From assembly GCF_002161175.1 (NCBI RefSeq), contig NZ_NFMA01000030.1, positions 1 through 35,634 of the forward strand: a stretch of 35,634 bases of DNA, read 5' to 3'. The position numbers and the translations under genes were made by a program. The notes beneath the pieces were generated by a model. The model had not been told where the DNA came from. It searched no databases and saw only the letters and a list, made by a program, of their open reading frames with translations. Shown here in pieces: positions 24,605 to 33,246 of the stretch (position 1 is the stretch's first letter; each line of letters starts with the position of its first letter). This DNA comes from Flavonifractor sp. An100 (lineage in GTDB: Bacteria; Bacillota; Clostridia; Oscillospirales; Oscillospiraceae).

Positions 24605-25165
24605 ATGCCAAACACCACAAAGCAGGCTCTGGAGGAATCCCTGAAGCATATGCTGCTGAAAAAGCCTCTGGACAAAATCACCATCCGGGACATCACCGAG
24701 GACTGCGGCATCAGCCGCATGGCCTTCTACTACCACTTCAAGGACATCTACGACCTGGTGGAGTGGGCCTGCATCGAGGACGCGTCCAAAGCCCTCCAGG
24801 GGAAGAAGACCTACGAGACCTGGCAGGAGGGGCTTTTGCAGATCTTTGAGGCGGTGCTGGAAAACAAGCCCTTCATCCTCAACGCCTACCGCTGTATCAG
24901 CCGGGAGCAGATGGAGCGGTTCCTCTACCAGCTGACCTACGGCCTGATCCGGGGGGTGGTGGAGGAGCAGAGCCGGGGGGCGGCCGTCTCTGAGGAGGAC
25001 AAGTCCTTTATCGCGGAGTTTTACAAGTACAGCTTTGTGGGGGTCATGCTGGACTGGATCCGCCGGGGGATGGGCGACGATCCCCGGGCGCTGACGGAAA
25101 AGATCAGCGCCGCCATGCGGGGCAGCATTGCCAACGCCATCCGAAATTTTACGGAAACAGAATAG
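24605..25165 (+). CDS. TetR-family regulator (DhaS-like)
   Basis: 186 residues. The N-terminal HTH (residues about 10-50, DKITIRDITEDCGISRMAFYYHFKD) is typical of TetR, and the C-terminal part with a FIAEFYKYSFVGVMLDWIRRG pattern resembles TetR_C_8 of DhaS-type proteins. AAAGGAGG lies in the end of the upstream gene. It precedes the oleate hydratase gene, with a long inverted repeat in between, so it may sense fatty acids or detergents and control that gene. That pairing is inference. Confidence 0.88.
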   Translation: MPNTTKQALEESLKHMLLKKPLDKITIRDITEDCGISRMAFYYHFKDIYDLVEWACIEDASKALQGKKTYETWQEGLLQIFEAVLENKPFILNAYRCISREQMERFLYQLTYGLIRGVVEEQSRGAAVSEEDKSFIAEFYKYSFVGVMLDWIRRGMGDDPRALTEKISAAMRGSIANAIRNFTETE

Positions 25166-25172
25166 GAGCCGC

Positions 25173-25225
25173 TTTACAATCCGGGCCCGATGATCAAAAA
25201 CTGATCATTGGGCCCGGATTGTAAA
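25173..25225. promoter_or_regulatory. 24-base inverted repeat between tetR and ohyA
   Basis: Arms of 24 bases (TTTACAATCCGGGCCCGATG then ATCA, and their complement with one G-T) flank a 5-base loop AAAAC. No strong T-run follows. It may be a terminator for the TetR operon on the plus strand, or a TetR operator since the arms contain palindromic GGGCCC and TGATCA words. Confidence 0.7.
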
Positions 25226-25313
25226 TGGAAGAAATGTTTCGCGGGGAGTAAAATCAAGCCATCAAATGAATCCAGCCCGCGGAAGCGGCAGGATCGGAAA
25301 GGCGGTATCTGAT

Positions 25314-27284
25314 ATGGATAAGAAGTTGGGAGCGCTGACCGCGGCGGCGGCCGTGGCCGGAGCGGGCGCGGCGGTAGTTCTGGCAAAGAAGGGGGGCGGC
25401 GGCAAAAAAGCGGCGGAGAAGTCCGGGCCTGAAACCTGCGCCCCGGCCTCCTATCGGAATACAGAGCTGGGGAAACACGAGAAAAACCGCAAGGGCATCT
25501 ATTATACCAACGGCAACTATGAGGCCTTCGCCCGGCCGGAGAAGCCGGAAGGCGTGGAGAACAAGAGCGCTTACATCGTGGGCAGCGGACTGGCTGCTCT
25601 GGCGGCGGCCTGCTTCCTGGTGCGGGACGGGCAGATGCCAGGGGACCGCATCCACATCCTGGAGGCCATGGACGTGGCCGGAGGGGCCTGCGACGGCATT
25701 TTCGACCCCAGCCGGGGCTATGTGATGCGGGGCGGCCGGGAGATGGAGGACCACTTCGAGTGCCTGTGGGACCTGTTCCGCTCCATCCCCTCCCTGGAGA
25801 AGCCTGGGGCCTCGGTGTTGGATGAGTTCTATTGGCTCAACAAGCGCGACCCCAACTACTCCCTGTGCCGGGCCACGGTGGATCGGGGCCGGGACGCCCG
25901 CACCGATGGAAAGTTCAACCTGAGCCAGAAGGGCTGCATGGAGATCATGAAGCTCTTCATGACCCCGGACGAGGACCTGTACGACAAGACCATCGAGGAC
26001 GTCTTTGACGACGAGGTGTTCTCCTCCACCTTCTGGCTGTACTGGCGGACCATGTTCGCCTTTGAGAACTGGCACAGCGCCCTGGAGATGAAGCTCTACT
26101 TCCAGCGCTTCATCCACCACATCGCGGGGCTCCCCGACTTCAGCGCCTTGAAATTTACCCGGTACAACCAGTACGAGTCCTTGATCCTGCCCATGCAGAA
26201 GTACCTGGAGGAGGCCGGGGTGGACTTCCGTTTCGGCACCGAGGTCACCAACGTGATCTTCGACATCCGGGACGGCAGAAAGACGGCCACCGCCATCGAG
26301 TGCCGGGTCAACGGCGCGGAGCAGGGCATTGTCCTCACGGAGAACGACCTGGTGTTCGTCACCAACGGCTCCTGCACCGAGGGGACCATCTACGGCGACC
26401 AGGACCACGCCCCCAACGGGGACGCGGAGGTGCGCACCAGCGGCTGCTGGAGTCTGTGGAAGAACATTGCCAGGCAGGACCCCGCCTTTGGACGGCCGGA
26501 GAAGTTCTGCTCCGACATCTCCAAGACCAACTGGGAGTCGGCCACCATCACCACCCTGGACGACAAGATCCTCCCCTATATTGCCAACATCTGCAAGCGG
26601 GACCCCCGCACCGGGAAGGTGGTCACCGGCGGCATCGTCAGCTGTCAGGACTCCAAATGGCTGCTGAGCTGGACCATCAACCGCCAGGGGCAGTTCCGGG
26701 AGCAGGCGCCGGAGAAGGTGTGCGTCTGGGTGTACGGCCTCTTTACCGACGTGCCCGGAGACTTCGTGAAGAAGCCCATGAAGGACTGCACCGGAAAGGA
26801 GATCACCCAGGAGTGGCTCTACCACATCGGCGTGCCGGTGGAGCAGATCCCGGACCTGGCCGCCCACAGCGCCGTGTGCGTGCCCACCATGATGCCCTAC
26901 ATCACCGCCTTTTTCATGCCCCGGACCAGGGGAGACCGGCCCGATGTGATCCCCGACGGCTGCGTGAACTTCGCCTTCCTGGGCCAGTTCGCCGACACCC
27001 CCCGGGACACCGTATTCACCACTGAGTACTCCGTGCGCACTGCTATGGAGGCCGTCTACGGCCTGCTGGGGGTGGACCGGGGGGTGCCCGAGGTGTGGGG
27101 CAGCGTGTACGACATCCGGGAGCTGCTGCACAGCACCGTCTGCCTGATGGACGGCAGGTCCCCGCTGGAGGTTTCGCTGCCCGGTCCTCTGGAGCTGCTG
27201 AAAAAGCCCCTGCTGAAAGCAATCCGGGGTACTGTTATCGAGAAAGTCTTGCGGGATCAGGACGTGCTCCGGGACGGCATGTGA
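25314..27284 (+). CDS. ohyA: Oleate hydratase
   Basis: 656 residues. The conserved body begins near residue 60 (YYTNGNYEAFARPEKPEG), with the FAD-binding AYIVGSGLAALAAACFLV near 84-101 and family blocks RGGREMEDHFECLWDLFRSI, LDEFYWLNKRDPNYSLCRAT and WRTMFAFENWHSALEMKLY. It hydrates oleate to 10-hydroxystearate with FAD as cofactor, detoxifying host or dietary fatty acids. An extra N-terminus of about 55 residues has an Ala-rich hydrophobic stretch (7-24) and a Gly/Lys linker, which could tether it to the membrane. An upstream ATG at 25266 is possible but has a poorer ribosome binding site. Long open frames on the opposite strand are GC-rich shadows. Confidence 0.93.
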   Translation: MDKKLGALTAAAAVAGAGAAVVLAKKGGGGKKAAEKSGPETCAPASYRNTELGKHEKNRKGIYYTNGNYEAFARPEKPEGVENKSAYIVGSGLAALAAACFLVRDGQMPGDRIHILEAMDVAGGACDGIFDPSRGYVMRGGREMEDHFECLWDLFRSIPSLEKPGASVLDEFYWLNKRDPNYSLCRATVDRGRDARTDGKFNLSQKGCMEIMKLFMTPDEDLYDKTIEDVFDDEVFSSTFWLYWRTMFAFENWHSALEMKLYFQRFIHHIAGLPDFSALKFTRYNQYESLILPMQKYLEEAGVDFRFGTEVTNVIFDIRDGRKTATAIECRVNGAEQGIVLTENDLVFVTNGSCTEGTIYGDQDHAPNGDAEVRTSGCWSLWKNIARQDPAFGRPEKFCSDISKTNWESATITTLDDKILPYIANICKRDPRTGKVVTGGIVSCQDSKWLLSWTINRQGQFREQAPEKVCVWVYGLFTDVPGDFVKKPMKDCTGKEITQEWLYHIGVPVEQIPDLAAHSAVCVPTMMPYITAFFMPRTRGDRPDVIPDGCVNFAFLGQFADTPRDTVFTTEYSVRTAMEAVYGLLGVDRGVPEVWGSVYDIRELLHSTVCLMDGRSPLEVSLPGPLELLKKPLLKAIRGTVIEKVLRDQDVLRDGM

Positions 27285-27423
27285 CCGTTGGGTTCTGCCA
27301 TTCTGCGTCCTGAAAACCGAGGAGACGACCGTTACCCAGAATACTTTCATCCCTAACCGGGGCCTCCTTCTCAAAGATTATCACCCGTCATGAGATTGAA
27401 AACATTGATATAATGACAAATGA

Positions 27424-27458
27424 AAGAGGATCGTATTGAGTTATGATACGATCCTCTT
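27424..27458 (-). terminator. Hairpin after the second integrase gene
   Basis: A 13-base perfect stem AAGAGGATCGTAT/ATACGATCCTCTT with a 9-base loop, starting nine bases beyond the integrase stop. T-runs are short on both strands, so it is a moderate terminator and may also stop transcripts from ohyA. Confidence 0.65.
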
Positions 27459-27466
27459 CCCTTGTT

Positions 27467-29047
27467 TCAGGCCGCCCGCCCCAGCATCCCCCGCATCATC
27501 TCATACCACTTCGCCGCCGTATGCCGAGTCACCCCGGCGCCCCGGGCGATAGCCCGATAGCTGGTCACGTCGGGATGGAACTTCATGTACGTCCAGATCT
27601 TCTTCTGTGTCTTGGTGAGCTTATCCGGTGGAGTGATGCCCCGAGCCTGGTCCCGCAGGGCCTGCCGCTCTGCGTTCATCTGCTGAATCAGCACCTTCAG
27701 CTTCGCTTCGCATTCCTCCTGGGTATGAGCGTAGACGCATTTAGAGTGCTTGGTGCCGTCCGGCCAGGTGGGGGAGTAGCGGCCCTCAAATAGATGGTCA
27801 TTGATTTGAGAGATGCACCCGGTGCCGGGCTTTCGGGTCTTTCTCAGCACCGGCTGGAAATCTTCGACTGAACCCTGCTCTGCCTGAGCAGGATTCTCCC
27901 GCACCTCGTTGCCCAGACCACGGTCGATCTTGGCCGCGGCCTCGCTCTGCATATCCCCAGTGACGTGGGTGTAGATGTCCAGGGTGGTGGCCGCCGATAC
28001 ATGGCCCAGCATGGCGGAGAGGGTCTTCACATCCATACCGCTCTCCAGGGACAACGTGGCAAAAGTGTGCCGTAAATCGTGGAATCTGATCCTCTTACAC
28101 CCGGCCCGCTCCAGCATGATCTGGAGCCGTCGGCGCACGGCACCCGGTGTCATGGGCATGTTCTCTTTGACCGGCGAGGGGAACATCCACCGGGAGTCCA
28201 CCGTCTCCCGATACGCCCGCAGCACCTCCACCACGCCGGGCGGCAGGACCAGCCTGCGGATGGAGGCGCGGGTCTTCGGGACGCTCACCTGGAGCTGTCC
28301 CCGCACCTCATAGACCTGCTTGTTCACGGTCAGGGTCCCGGTCTTGAAGTCCAGGTCATCCCACTGGAGGGCCAGCAGTTCGCCCCGCCGCAGGCCGGTA
28401 CATAAGTCCAGAAGGAACAACTCGTAGTAGCCCTCCGCCTGGGCCTGGATGAGGAACCGCTGGAGCTCTTCCCGGCCCAATACCTGCATCTCCCGGCCCC
28501 GCTTGGGCGGCAGCTTGCAGCCCACCGCCGGGTTGGTACGGATCAGTTCCTCCTGCACCGCCTTCTCCAGAGCGGACCGGCAGGCGGCGTGGAGGCCGCG
28601 CACCATGGAGTCGGACAGCCCCTTGCCGAACTGCTCCGCGCGGATGAGCCGCCCGCCCGTTTTCATCCGGGCATAGAACTGCTGGAGGTCCTTCTGGGCC
28701 AGCTGGTTCAGGGGGATCTTTCCCAGTTCCGGGATGATATGCTGATAGATCTTCGCCTCGTAGTTGGCCTGGGTGGTGGGGCGGATCTGGGGCTTCACAT
28801 AGTTCTGGTACCAGAAGTCCAGCCACTCCCCGAAGGGCATCTCCGGCCGGACCTTCTCCGTCCTGGGGCCGGTCACCGTCTCCCGGAGCTGTTTCAGCTT
28901 TTCCTGACACTCCCGTTTCGTCTTGGCCAGGACGTTTTTCGTTCTGGGCAGGCCCTTCTCGTCATAGCCGATGACCACCCGGCCCTCCCAGCGGCCGTCG
29001 TTCCGCTGGCGGACGGAGCCCTCGCCCTTTTTACGCCGCTTACCCAT
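27467..29047 (-). CDS. Tyrosine recombinase with duplicated arm-like domain and C-terminal HTH
   Basis: 526 residues from MGKRRKKGEG, with GGGAGGTG upstream. Standard integrase up to about 375: arm domain (DGRWEGRVVIGYDE), core-binding domain, and catalytic R220 (TGLRRGE), H323/R326 (HDLRHT), H349 (LGH) and Y359 (LDIYTH). After 380 it has an unusual 150-residue tail: an arm-domain-like stretch (about 416-460, FEGRYSPTWPDGTKHS then TQEECEAKL) similar to its own residues 18-54, then a possible HTH (SYRAIARGAGVTRHTAAKWY, about 496-515). It overlaps the preceding integrase by eight bases. Confidence 0.88.
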   Translation of the reverse strand: MGKRRKKGEGSVRQRNDGRWEGRVVIGYDEKGLPRTKNVLAKTKRECQEKLKQLRETVTGPRTEKVRPEMPFGEWLDFWYQNYVKPQIRPTTQANYEAKIYQHIIPELGKIPLNQLAQKDLQQFYARMKTGGRLIRAEQFGKGLSDSMVRGLHAACRSALEKAVQEELIRTNPAVGCKLPPKRGREMQVLGREELQRFLIQAQAEGYYELFLLDLCTGLRRGELLALQWDDLDFKTGTLTVNKQVYEVRGQLQVSVPKTRASIRRLVLPPGVVEVLRAYRETVDSRWMFPSPVKENMPMTPGAVRRRLQIMLERAGCKRIRFHDLRHTFATLSLESGMDVKTLSAMLGHVSAATTLDIYTHVTGDMQSEAAAKIDRGLGNEVRENPAQAEQGSVEDFQPVLRKTRKPGTGCISQINDHLFEGRYSPTWPDGTKHSKCVYAHTQEECEAKLKVLIQQMNAERQALRDQARGITPPDKLTKTQKKIWTYMKFHPDVTSYRAIARGAGVTRHTAAKWYEMMRGMLGRAA

Positions 29048-30248
29048 GGCGGGCACCTCCCTCCGGCCTGTCTCTTTGCCACGGTTTCAGGTCTTCCCCC
29101 AGGAGATCTTCCAGGAAACCGCCCACGATGTGGCTGGCCTCCTGCTGCATGTCCGGCGTCACGTGGGTGTAGGTGTCCAGGGTGAAGCTGGCGTTGGTGT
29201 GGCCCAGGATGCCGGACAAGGTCTTGGCGTCCACGCCGCTGGTGAGGGCGTGGGTGGCAAAAGTGTGCCTTAAATCGTGGAATCGGATCGCAGGCAGGCC
29301 CGCCTCTCTTAAGATCCGCTTCATCCAGTAGTAGGCGGCGCTGGGGCGCACCGGCTTCTCCGGAGCCAGAGGTTCCGGGAAAATCCACTGACTGACGGCG
29401 TGCTTTTTCCGCTCCTTCAGCCGCTGGACGGTGCTGGGCGGCAGACGAATGGTCCGCCGGCCCTGGCTGGTCTTCGTCTCGCCGATCTCCAGCTCTCCGG
29501 CCTTGGGGACATTTACCGACCGAAGGACCCTCAGCGTTCCGGCCTTCTCGTCGAAGTCCTGCCACATGAGACCGCAGATCTCGCCCCGCCGCAGGCCGGT
29601 GGTCAGCTCCGTGTAGAAGAAATCCCGCCAGATCTCGTTGCGCTCCACTGCAGCCAGAAATGTCTCCATCTGCTCCTTCGTGAGGATCTGCTTGGGACGA
29701 TGGTTGGCCTTGGGCACCGCAGCTCCATCGGTGGGGTTCCGGGCGACCACATGGGCCGCCTCCGCGTCCTTCAGGCACCGGTGGAGCATGGCGTGGATGC
29801 GGAGCACCATGGTGTCCGACAACTCGTGCCCGTATTCCGGGTGCTCACGGACACGGCCCTCGTGTTTCAGCTTTCGATACAGCTTCTGGATGTCCATGCG
29901 GGTCACCCGGGAGACGATCTTATCCCCCAGATAGGGTTTGATGTAGCACCGAATGAATTGCTCATAACTCCGCAGGGTGTTGGGCCGCAGGGTGGCCGCG
30001 CCGTAGTCCTCCATCCACCGGTCCAGCCACTCCCCCAGGGTCATGCGGCTGTCCTCGGTGAGCTCCACGTCCTGAAAGGCCTCCAGGTCCCGGTGGAGCT
30101 TGTCCAGCAGTTCCTTCTGGGTTTTGGCCAGGACATACCGGAAGATGGGCTCGCCGTTTTGTTTGTGGCCCACCACGATGCGGCCCTCCCAGCGGCCGTC
30201 CTCCCGCTTTCGGACCATGCCGTCGCCGGACGGCCTGCGTTTTGCCAT
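29040..30248 (-). CDS. Tyrosine recombinase, module 2
   Basis: 402 residues, start ATG after AAGGAGG. Arm domain (about 8-55, with GRWEGRIVVG), core-binding domain (70-175) and a complete catalytic set: R220 (TGLRRGE), H324/R327 (HDLRHT), H350 (LGH) and Y360 (LDTYTH). It resembles the module 1 integrase closely in motif spacing. It follows the DUF6809 gene by three bases and overlaps the next integrase, so all three are one operon from the promoter motif at 30582-30610. Two full integrases in one element may work as a pair or may be a relic of two stacked elements. Confidence 0.92.
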   Translation of the reverse strand: MAKRRPSGDGMVRKREDGRWEGRIVVGHKQNGEPIFRYVLAKTQKELLDKLHRDLEAFQDVELTEDSRMTLGEWLDRWMEDYGAATLRPNTLRSYEQFIRCYIKPYLGDKIVSRVTRMDIQKLYRKLKHEGRVREHPEYGHELSDTMVLRIHAMLHRCLKDAEAAHVVARNPTDGAAVPKANHRPKQILTKEQMETFLAAVERNEIWRDFFYTELTTGLRRGEICGLMWQDFDEKAGTLRVLRSVNVPKAGELEIGETKTSQGRRTIRLPPSTVQRLKERKKHAVSQWIFPEPLAPEKPVRPSAAYYWMKRILREAGLPAIRFHDLRHTFATHALTSGVDAKTLSGILGHTNASFTLDTYTHVTPDMQQEASHIVGGFLEDLLGEDLKPWQRDRPEGGARHG

Positions 30249-30251
30249 AGG

Positions 30252-30554
30252 CTATTCCTCCTTATTTGGGTCGAGCAGACTGCCGTCGTCCTCGTCCAGG
30301 GCCTCCAGGATCATGCGGACTCCCAGGCGGAAACCCAGGATGAAGTTCTCCAGGGCCATGGTGCTACCGATCTCATTCTCCGCGTTGATGAGCCGGAGCA
30401 GCAATGTTTTTTCCTTGTCCTCCAGCAGAGCGGTGAGTTTCTCCTCGCACTCTGCTGACTGTTCCATGGCCTTTTTCAGAGCAGTCCCCGATTTGACGAT
30501 CTGATCGTTGGGGGTGATATTTCCAAAGTACAGATTTTCCAGTGTGTCGCGCAT
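30252..30554 (-). CDS. DUF6809-like small protein, module 2
   Basis: 100 residues from MRDTLENLYFGN, with AAGGAGGCGG upstream; a longer frame extends upstream but lacks a ribosome binding site. Helical, with ECEEKLTALLEDKEKTLLLR, LINAENEI and NFILGFRLGVRMILEAL, matching the pattern of the protein at 19625-19960. It is the first gene of the integrase operon, three bases before the 402-residue integrase. The function is unknown. Repeated linkage to recombinases suggests a role in element control. Confidence 0.72.
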   Translation of the reverse strand: MRDTLENLYFGNITPNDQIVKSGTALKKAMEQSAECEEKLTALLEDKEKTLLLRLINAENEIGSTMALENFILGFRLGVRMILEALDEDDGSLLDPNKEE

Positions 30555-30581
30555 GTGTGCCGCCTCCTTTGTCAGCAACAC

Positions 30582-30610
30582 ACAATACCCGAACTTCCTT
30601 CCAATAGCTA
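30582..30610 (-). promoter_or_regulatory. Shared promoter motif, copy C (DUF6809-integrase operon)
   Basis: Minus strand: TAGCTA, 17 bases ending TTCGGG, TATTGT, then GTGTTGC and AAAGGAGG. Same layout as copies A, B and D. Confidence 0.55.
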
Positions 30611-30701
30611 CCCCCAACTGCAACTATTTTCAGAAAGTTATCATCTGCGGGCAGGATTTTATCTTTGTATTGCGGTCCAGATTTTGATATGCCTGCCATA
30701 G

Positions 30702-30731
30702 AAAAAACCGCCTGCATCTCTGCAGACGGTT
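30702..30731 (-). terminator. Terminator of the toxin-antitoxin operon
   Basis: Stem AACCG-c-CTGCA with TGCAG-a-CGGTT and loop TCTC. On the minus strand six T follow. It lies 40 bases beyond the toxin stop. Confidence 0.8.
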
Positions 30732-30770
30732 CCGGTGACAAATCGTTTCTCCCTATGGAGAAGATTGTCT

Positions 30771-31106
30771 CTATTCGTTTGTTTCGTCGTCCTGCACATC
30801 TCCAAAGAGAATGCGAAGATAATCCCGGCGGCCGTAGAGCACACGATCCACATAGACATCGTTGTCAAGAACTCGGTAAAAAGTGAGGTAACTGCCGGTC
30901 ACCAGGAAACGATAGTCACTCTCGACATCGGCAATCGAGGACAGGGACGCGCCAATCAGACTGTGCTCCCGCAATCTGCGGATGTCCTTTGTGATGTTCC
31001 GTACCGTGGAGATCGCTGCGCTGGGATTTTCCAAATTCTTTGCGATATAGGACTTGATCCCGGCCAAATCAGCCTGCGCCTCGTCGGATAAATGCAGGTT
31101 ATTCAT
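30771..31106 (-). CDS. ParE/RelE-family toxin
   Basis: 111 residues: MNNLHLSDEAQADLAGIKSY start, then YRFLVTGSYLTFYRVLDNDVYVDRVLYGRRDYLRIL, the typical ParE core with the late R-x-Y-x-R-IL motif. It overlaps the antitoxin stop by eight bases (antitoxin first), the usual toxin-antitoxin order. ParE toxins poison gyrase and RelE toxins cut mRNA; the sequence is closer in look to ParE, but I cannot separate them with certainty. The pair should stabilise the element in its host. Confidence 0.85.
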   Translation of the reverse strand: MNNLHLSDEAQADLAGIKSYIAKNLENPSAAISTVRNITKDIRRLREHSLIGASLSSIADVESDYRFLVTGSYLTFYRVLDNDVYVDRVLYGRRDYLRILFGDVQDDETNE

Positions 31107-31353
31107 CTGCGATTCCGAGATGTTTTTCTACGGCCTCCAGCGTCAACCAGCCCTTTTCCTCCCCGGACTTGCGGCCCTTGGCCAGCTCGTTCATCAGCCG
31201 GAGGGTGGCCTGTGTCCGCTCATAGTCCTGCATGTCCACGATGGCGTAGCGGCCCCGGCCATTCTTCGTCAGAAAAACCGGAGCGCCCACAGCCACGTCA
31301 TGCAGAACCTCCGTGTAATTGCGCAGATCGGAGATGGGTTTGATGTTCGGCAT
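31099..31353 (-). CDS. Phd/YefM-family antitoxin
   Basis: 84 residues from MPNIKPISDLRNY. The N-terminal Phd fold is clear (SDLRNYTEVLHDVAVGAPVF then LTKNGRGRYAIVDMQDYER), and the C-terminal part (LEAVEKHLGI) should bind the toxin. AAAGGGG lies ten bases before ATG, about 25 bases after a strong promoter at 31379-31407. It would neutralise the toxin and repress its own promoter. Phd antitoxins are commonly paired with ParE or RelE toxins as seen here. Confidence 0.88.
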   Translation of the reverse strand: MPNIKPISDLRNYTEVLHDVAVGAPVFLTKNGRGRYAIVDMQDYERTQATLRLMNELAKGRKSGEEKGWLTLEAVEKHLGIADE

Positions 31354-31378
31354 GGTGTTCAGCCCCTTTCTTGCCCTT

Positions 31379-31412
31379 AGTATACCTCGATCTGCTGTAA
31401 AATTCAACAGCA
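31379..31412 (-). promoter_or_regulatory. Promoter and operator of the toxin-antitoxin operon
   Basis: Minus strand: TTGAAT (31407-31402), 17 bases, TATACT (31384-31379). An inverted repeat TGCTGT/ACAGCA (31393-31398 and 31407-31412) covers the -35 box, a good candidate for Phd-type autorepression. Confidence 0.7.
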
Positions 31413-31440
31413 TTTTTTACTGCGGTTTCGTTGGCGATTG

Positions 31441-33246
31441 CTACCACCCCATGGTCATGCCGCCCATGTCCTGCCGGAGAGTTTCCTCATGGTCATCCGG
31501 CTTGTGGCCCATGGCGATCTTCTTTTCCTGGATTTTCCGCCGCAGCTTTCGGTCCACCCACTGTCCCACCGGGGCGGCGGGAGGCACCGAGTTGTCACGA
31601 AAGATCTGACTCAGGTGGTGGAGCAGCCGGGTGGCCGACAGGAATACATTGGGCCTGCGCGCCTGATCGAAGTGCTCCAGAAAGAAGGCGGCGTACTCGT
31701 TTCCCTGTTCCGCCGATTCATAGAAATACGCCCAGGCCTGCTCCCGGTCCTGTTTGACATTCTGTCCGGTGAGGTACAGCTTTCCAAGAGCGTACTGGGC
31801 GTACTGGTTTCCGTGTTCGGCGGAGTCGGTGAGATAGGCCACCGCCTTTTGCACGTCTTTCGGGACATCTTTCCCCTCCAGATACAGCTTTCCCAGGCGG
31901 TAGGCGGCGCAGGTGTTCTCCTGCGCCGCCGCTTTTTCATACCAGGATACCGCCTCGTCCATTCGGTTCTGACTTTGCAGAAGTTTTCCCAGCGCGTACT
32001 GGGCGAAGTCATATCCCGCATCAGCTGTCCGCTGAAACCACAGTTCCGCCTGCTCGTCATCGGGGAGAACGCCTCGTCCGTCCCGCCAGCACTTGCCCAG
32101 CTGGTAGGCGGCCAGAGAGAACCCTCTCTGCCAGAGCCGTTCCAGCACCTGCACCTGCTCCGCCTTTTCGCTCTCTGGATTTTCATACTCCTCCAGTACC
32201 TCCTTGGCGCTCTGGTAGACCTCAGCCATCCGCCAGTTGGAGTTCCAGGCGAAGTACACCGCATCCTGGTCCTCATCCACCTCGTCTCTCATACGGGCAT
32301 CCTCGAAGGTAAACGTCCCCAGCCGGAGCCGCTCCGCCTCCCGGATGACCATGTTCTTGATGGCTTTAAACTCCTTCTGTTGGGAGAGGGGCAAGTGCTC
32401 TCTGGGTGCGTCCTTGTAGTAACGCTCCAGTTCATCCCGAAGTTGATTCCACTGTTCGTAGCACTCTGCCACTTCCGGGACCTTGGCCAATTCGTCCACG
32501 ATGGCGTCCACCTGCACCTTTGCCGGCTTTTTCAGGTAGCCGTAGGCCTTTTTACCCTTGTGGTTCTCCAGCATCCCGGCCAGCGTCTCCATCTGCTCCA
32601 TAATGACGGGGCTGTGGCACAGACCTGTCTCCATCTCCCGGATGAGCCGCCCCATGGCCTCCATCGCCGCGTCCCGCACTTGGCTGTAAGACAGATCTTT
32701 TTTCTGGTAGAGAGACAGCAGCTCGTCCCGGAAGATCTCATTGGACAGCTGGGAGCGCATCTTTTCGATGCCCTTTTCTGTGAGATACCCCTGCTTTGGC
32801 TCCGCCGACCAGACCATCATGTGGATGTGTGGGTGGTGCTTCTCGTCGTGAAAGGCGGCCCGCCATCGGAAGCTGTTGGGCGAAATTTTCATGGCCTGAG
32901 CCAGTTCCGTCTGGTGGGCCAGCAATAACCTGCGCCAGCTCTCGCTGTTCTCATAGCCCAGCCGGTGGGCATCCTCCCGTTTCAGGGAGTAGACGAAGGT
33001 CCACACCGGCCCGGTGTGCCCGTTGATCTCCTCCATGGTTTTCTCCAGATCGGCGGGACCGTCGGCGGAGAACAGTCCGTGGGAGCGGGGACGCTGGGCC
33101 ATATATTCCAGGTATCCGCCGCCGTCGTGGGAGGGGGATGGAGCCTCGATCAGCTCCACGCCCTCCCGGGTGGCGATGTACTCGGCGTAGTGACCGCCGC
33201 CGTTTCCCGGTCTGATGTAGCCTGACTTCTGGATCAGTCCCGGCAT
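31441..33246 (-). CDS. MobP-type relaxase with Sel1 repeats, module 2
   Basis: 601 residues from MPGLIQKSGYIRPG. The ATG overlaps the MobC-like stop by one base (TGATG). Relaxase histidine motif HDEKHHPHIH is at 133-142 (H138, H140, H142), preceded by SLKREDAHRLGYEN as in the module 1 protein. The C-terminal half has about five Sel1-like repeats (recurring AQYALGKLYL, about 365-540) and the same basic tail VDRKLRRKIQEKKIAMGHKP. It lacks roughly 50 N-terminal residues compared with module 1 but keeps the catalytic part. It should nick the candidate oriT at 33697-34021. Confidence 0.87.
   Translation of the reverse strand: MPGLIQKSGYIRPGNGGGHYAEYIATREGVELIEAPSPSHDGGGYLEYMAQRPRSHGLFSADGPADLEKTMEEINGHTGPVWTFVYSLKREDAHRLGYENSESWRRLLLAHQTELAQAMKISPNSFRWRAAFHDEKHHPHIHMMVWSAEPKQGYLTEKGIEKMRSQLSNEIFRDELLSLYQKKDLSYSQVRDAAMEAMGRLIREMETGLCHSPVIMEQMETLAGMLENHKGKKAYGYLKKPAKVQVDAIVDELAKVPEVAECYEQWNQLRDELERYYKDAPREHLPLSQQKEFKAIKNMVIREAERLRLGTFTFEDARMRDEVDEDQDAVYFAWNSNWRMAEVYQSAKEVLEEYENPESEKAEQVQVLERLWQRGFSLAAYQLGKCWRDGRGVLPDDEQAELWFQRTADAGYDFAQYALGKLLQSQNRMDEAVSWYEKAAAQENTCAAYRLGKLYLEGKDVPKDVQKAVAYLTDSAEHGNQYAQYALGKLYLTGQNVKQDREQAWAYFYESAEQGNEYAAFFLEHFDQARRPNVFLSATRLLHHLSQIFRDNSVPPAAPVGQWVDRKLRRKIQEKKIAMGHKPDDHEETLRQDMGGMTMGW

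Noticed and set aside
25254-27374. A 706-codon minus-strand frame opposite the oleate hydratase gene
   Set aside because: Its composition (Val/Gly/His/Leu-rich, repetitive) is typical of an antisense frame in GC-rich coding DNA, and the plus strand encodes a clear enzyme.
28894-29778. A 294-codon minus-strand frame spanning the two integrase genes
   Set aside because: It is a frame shadow of the overlapping integrases with low-complexity Gly/Arg/Pro content and no start signal.
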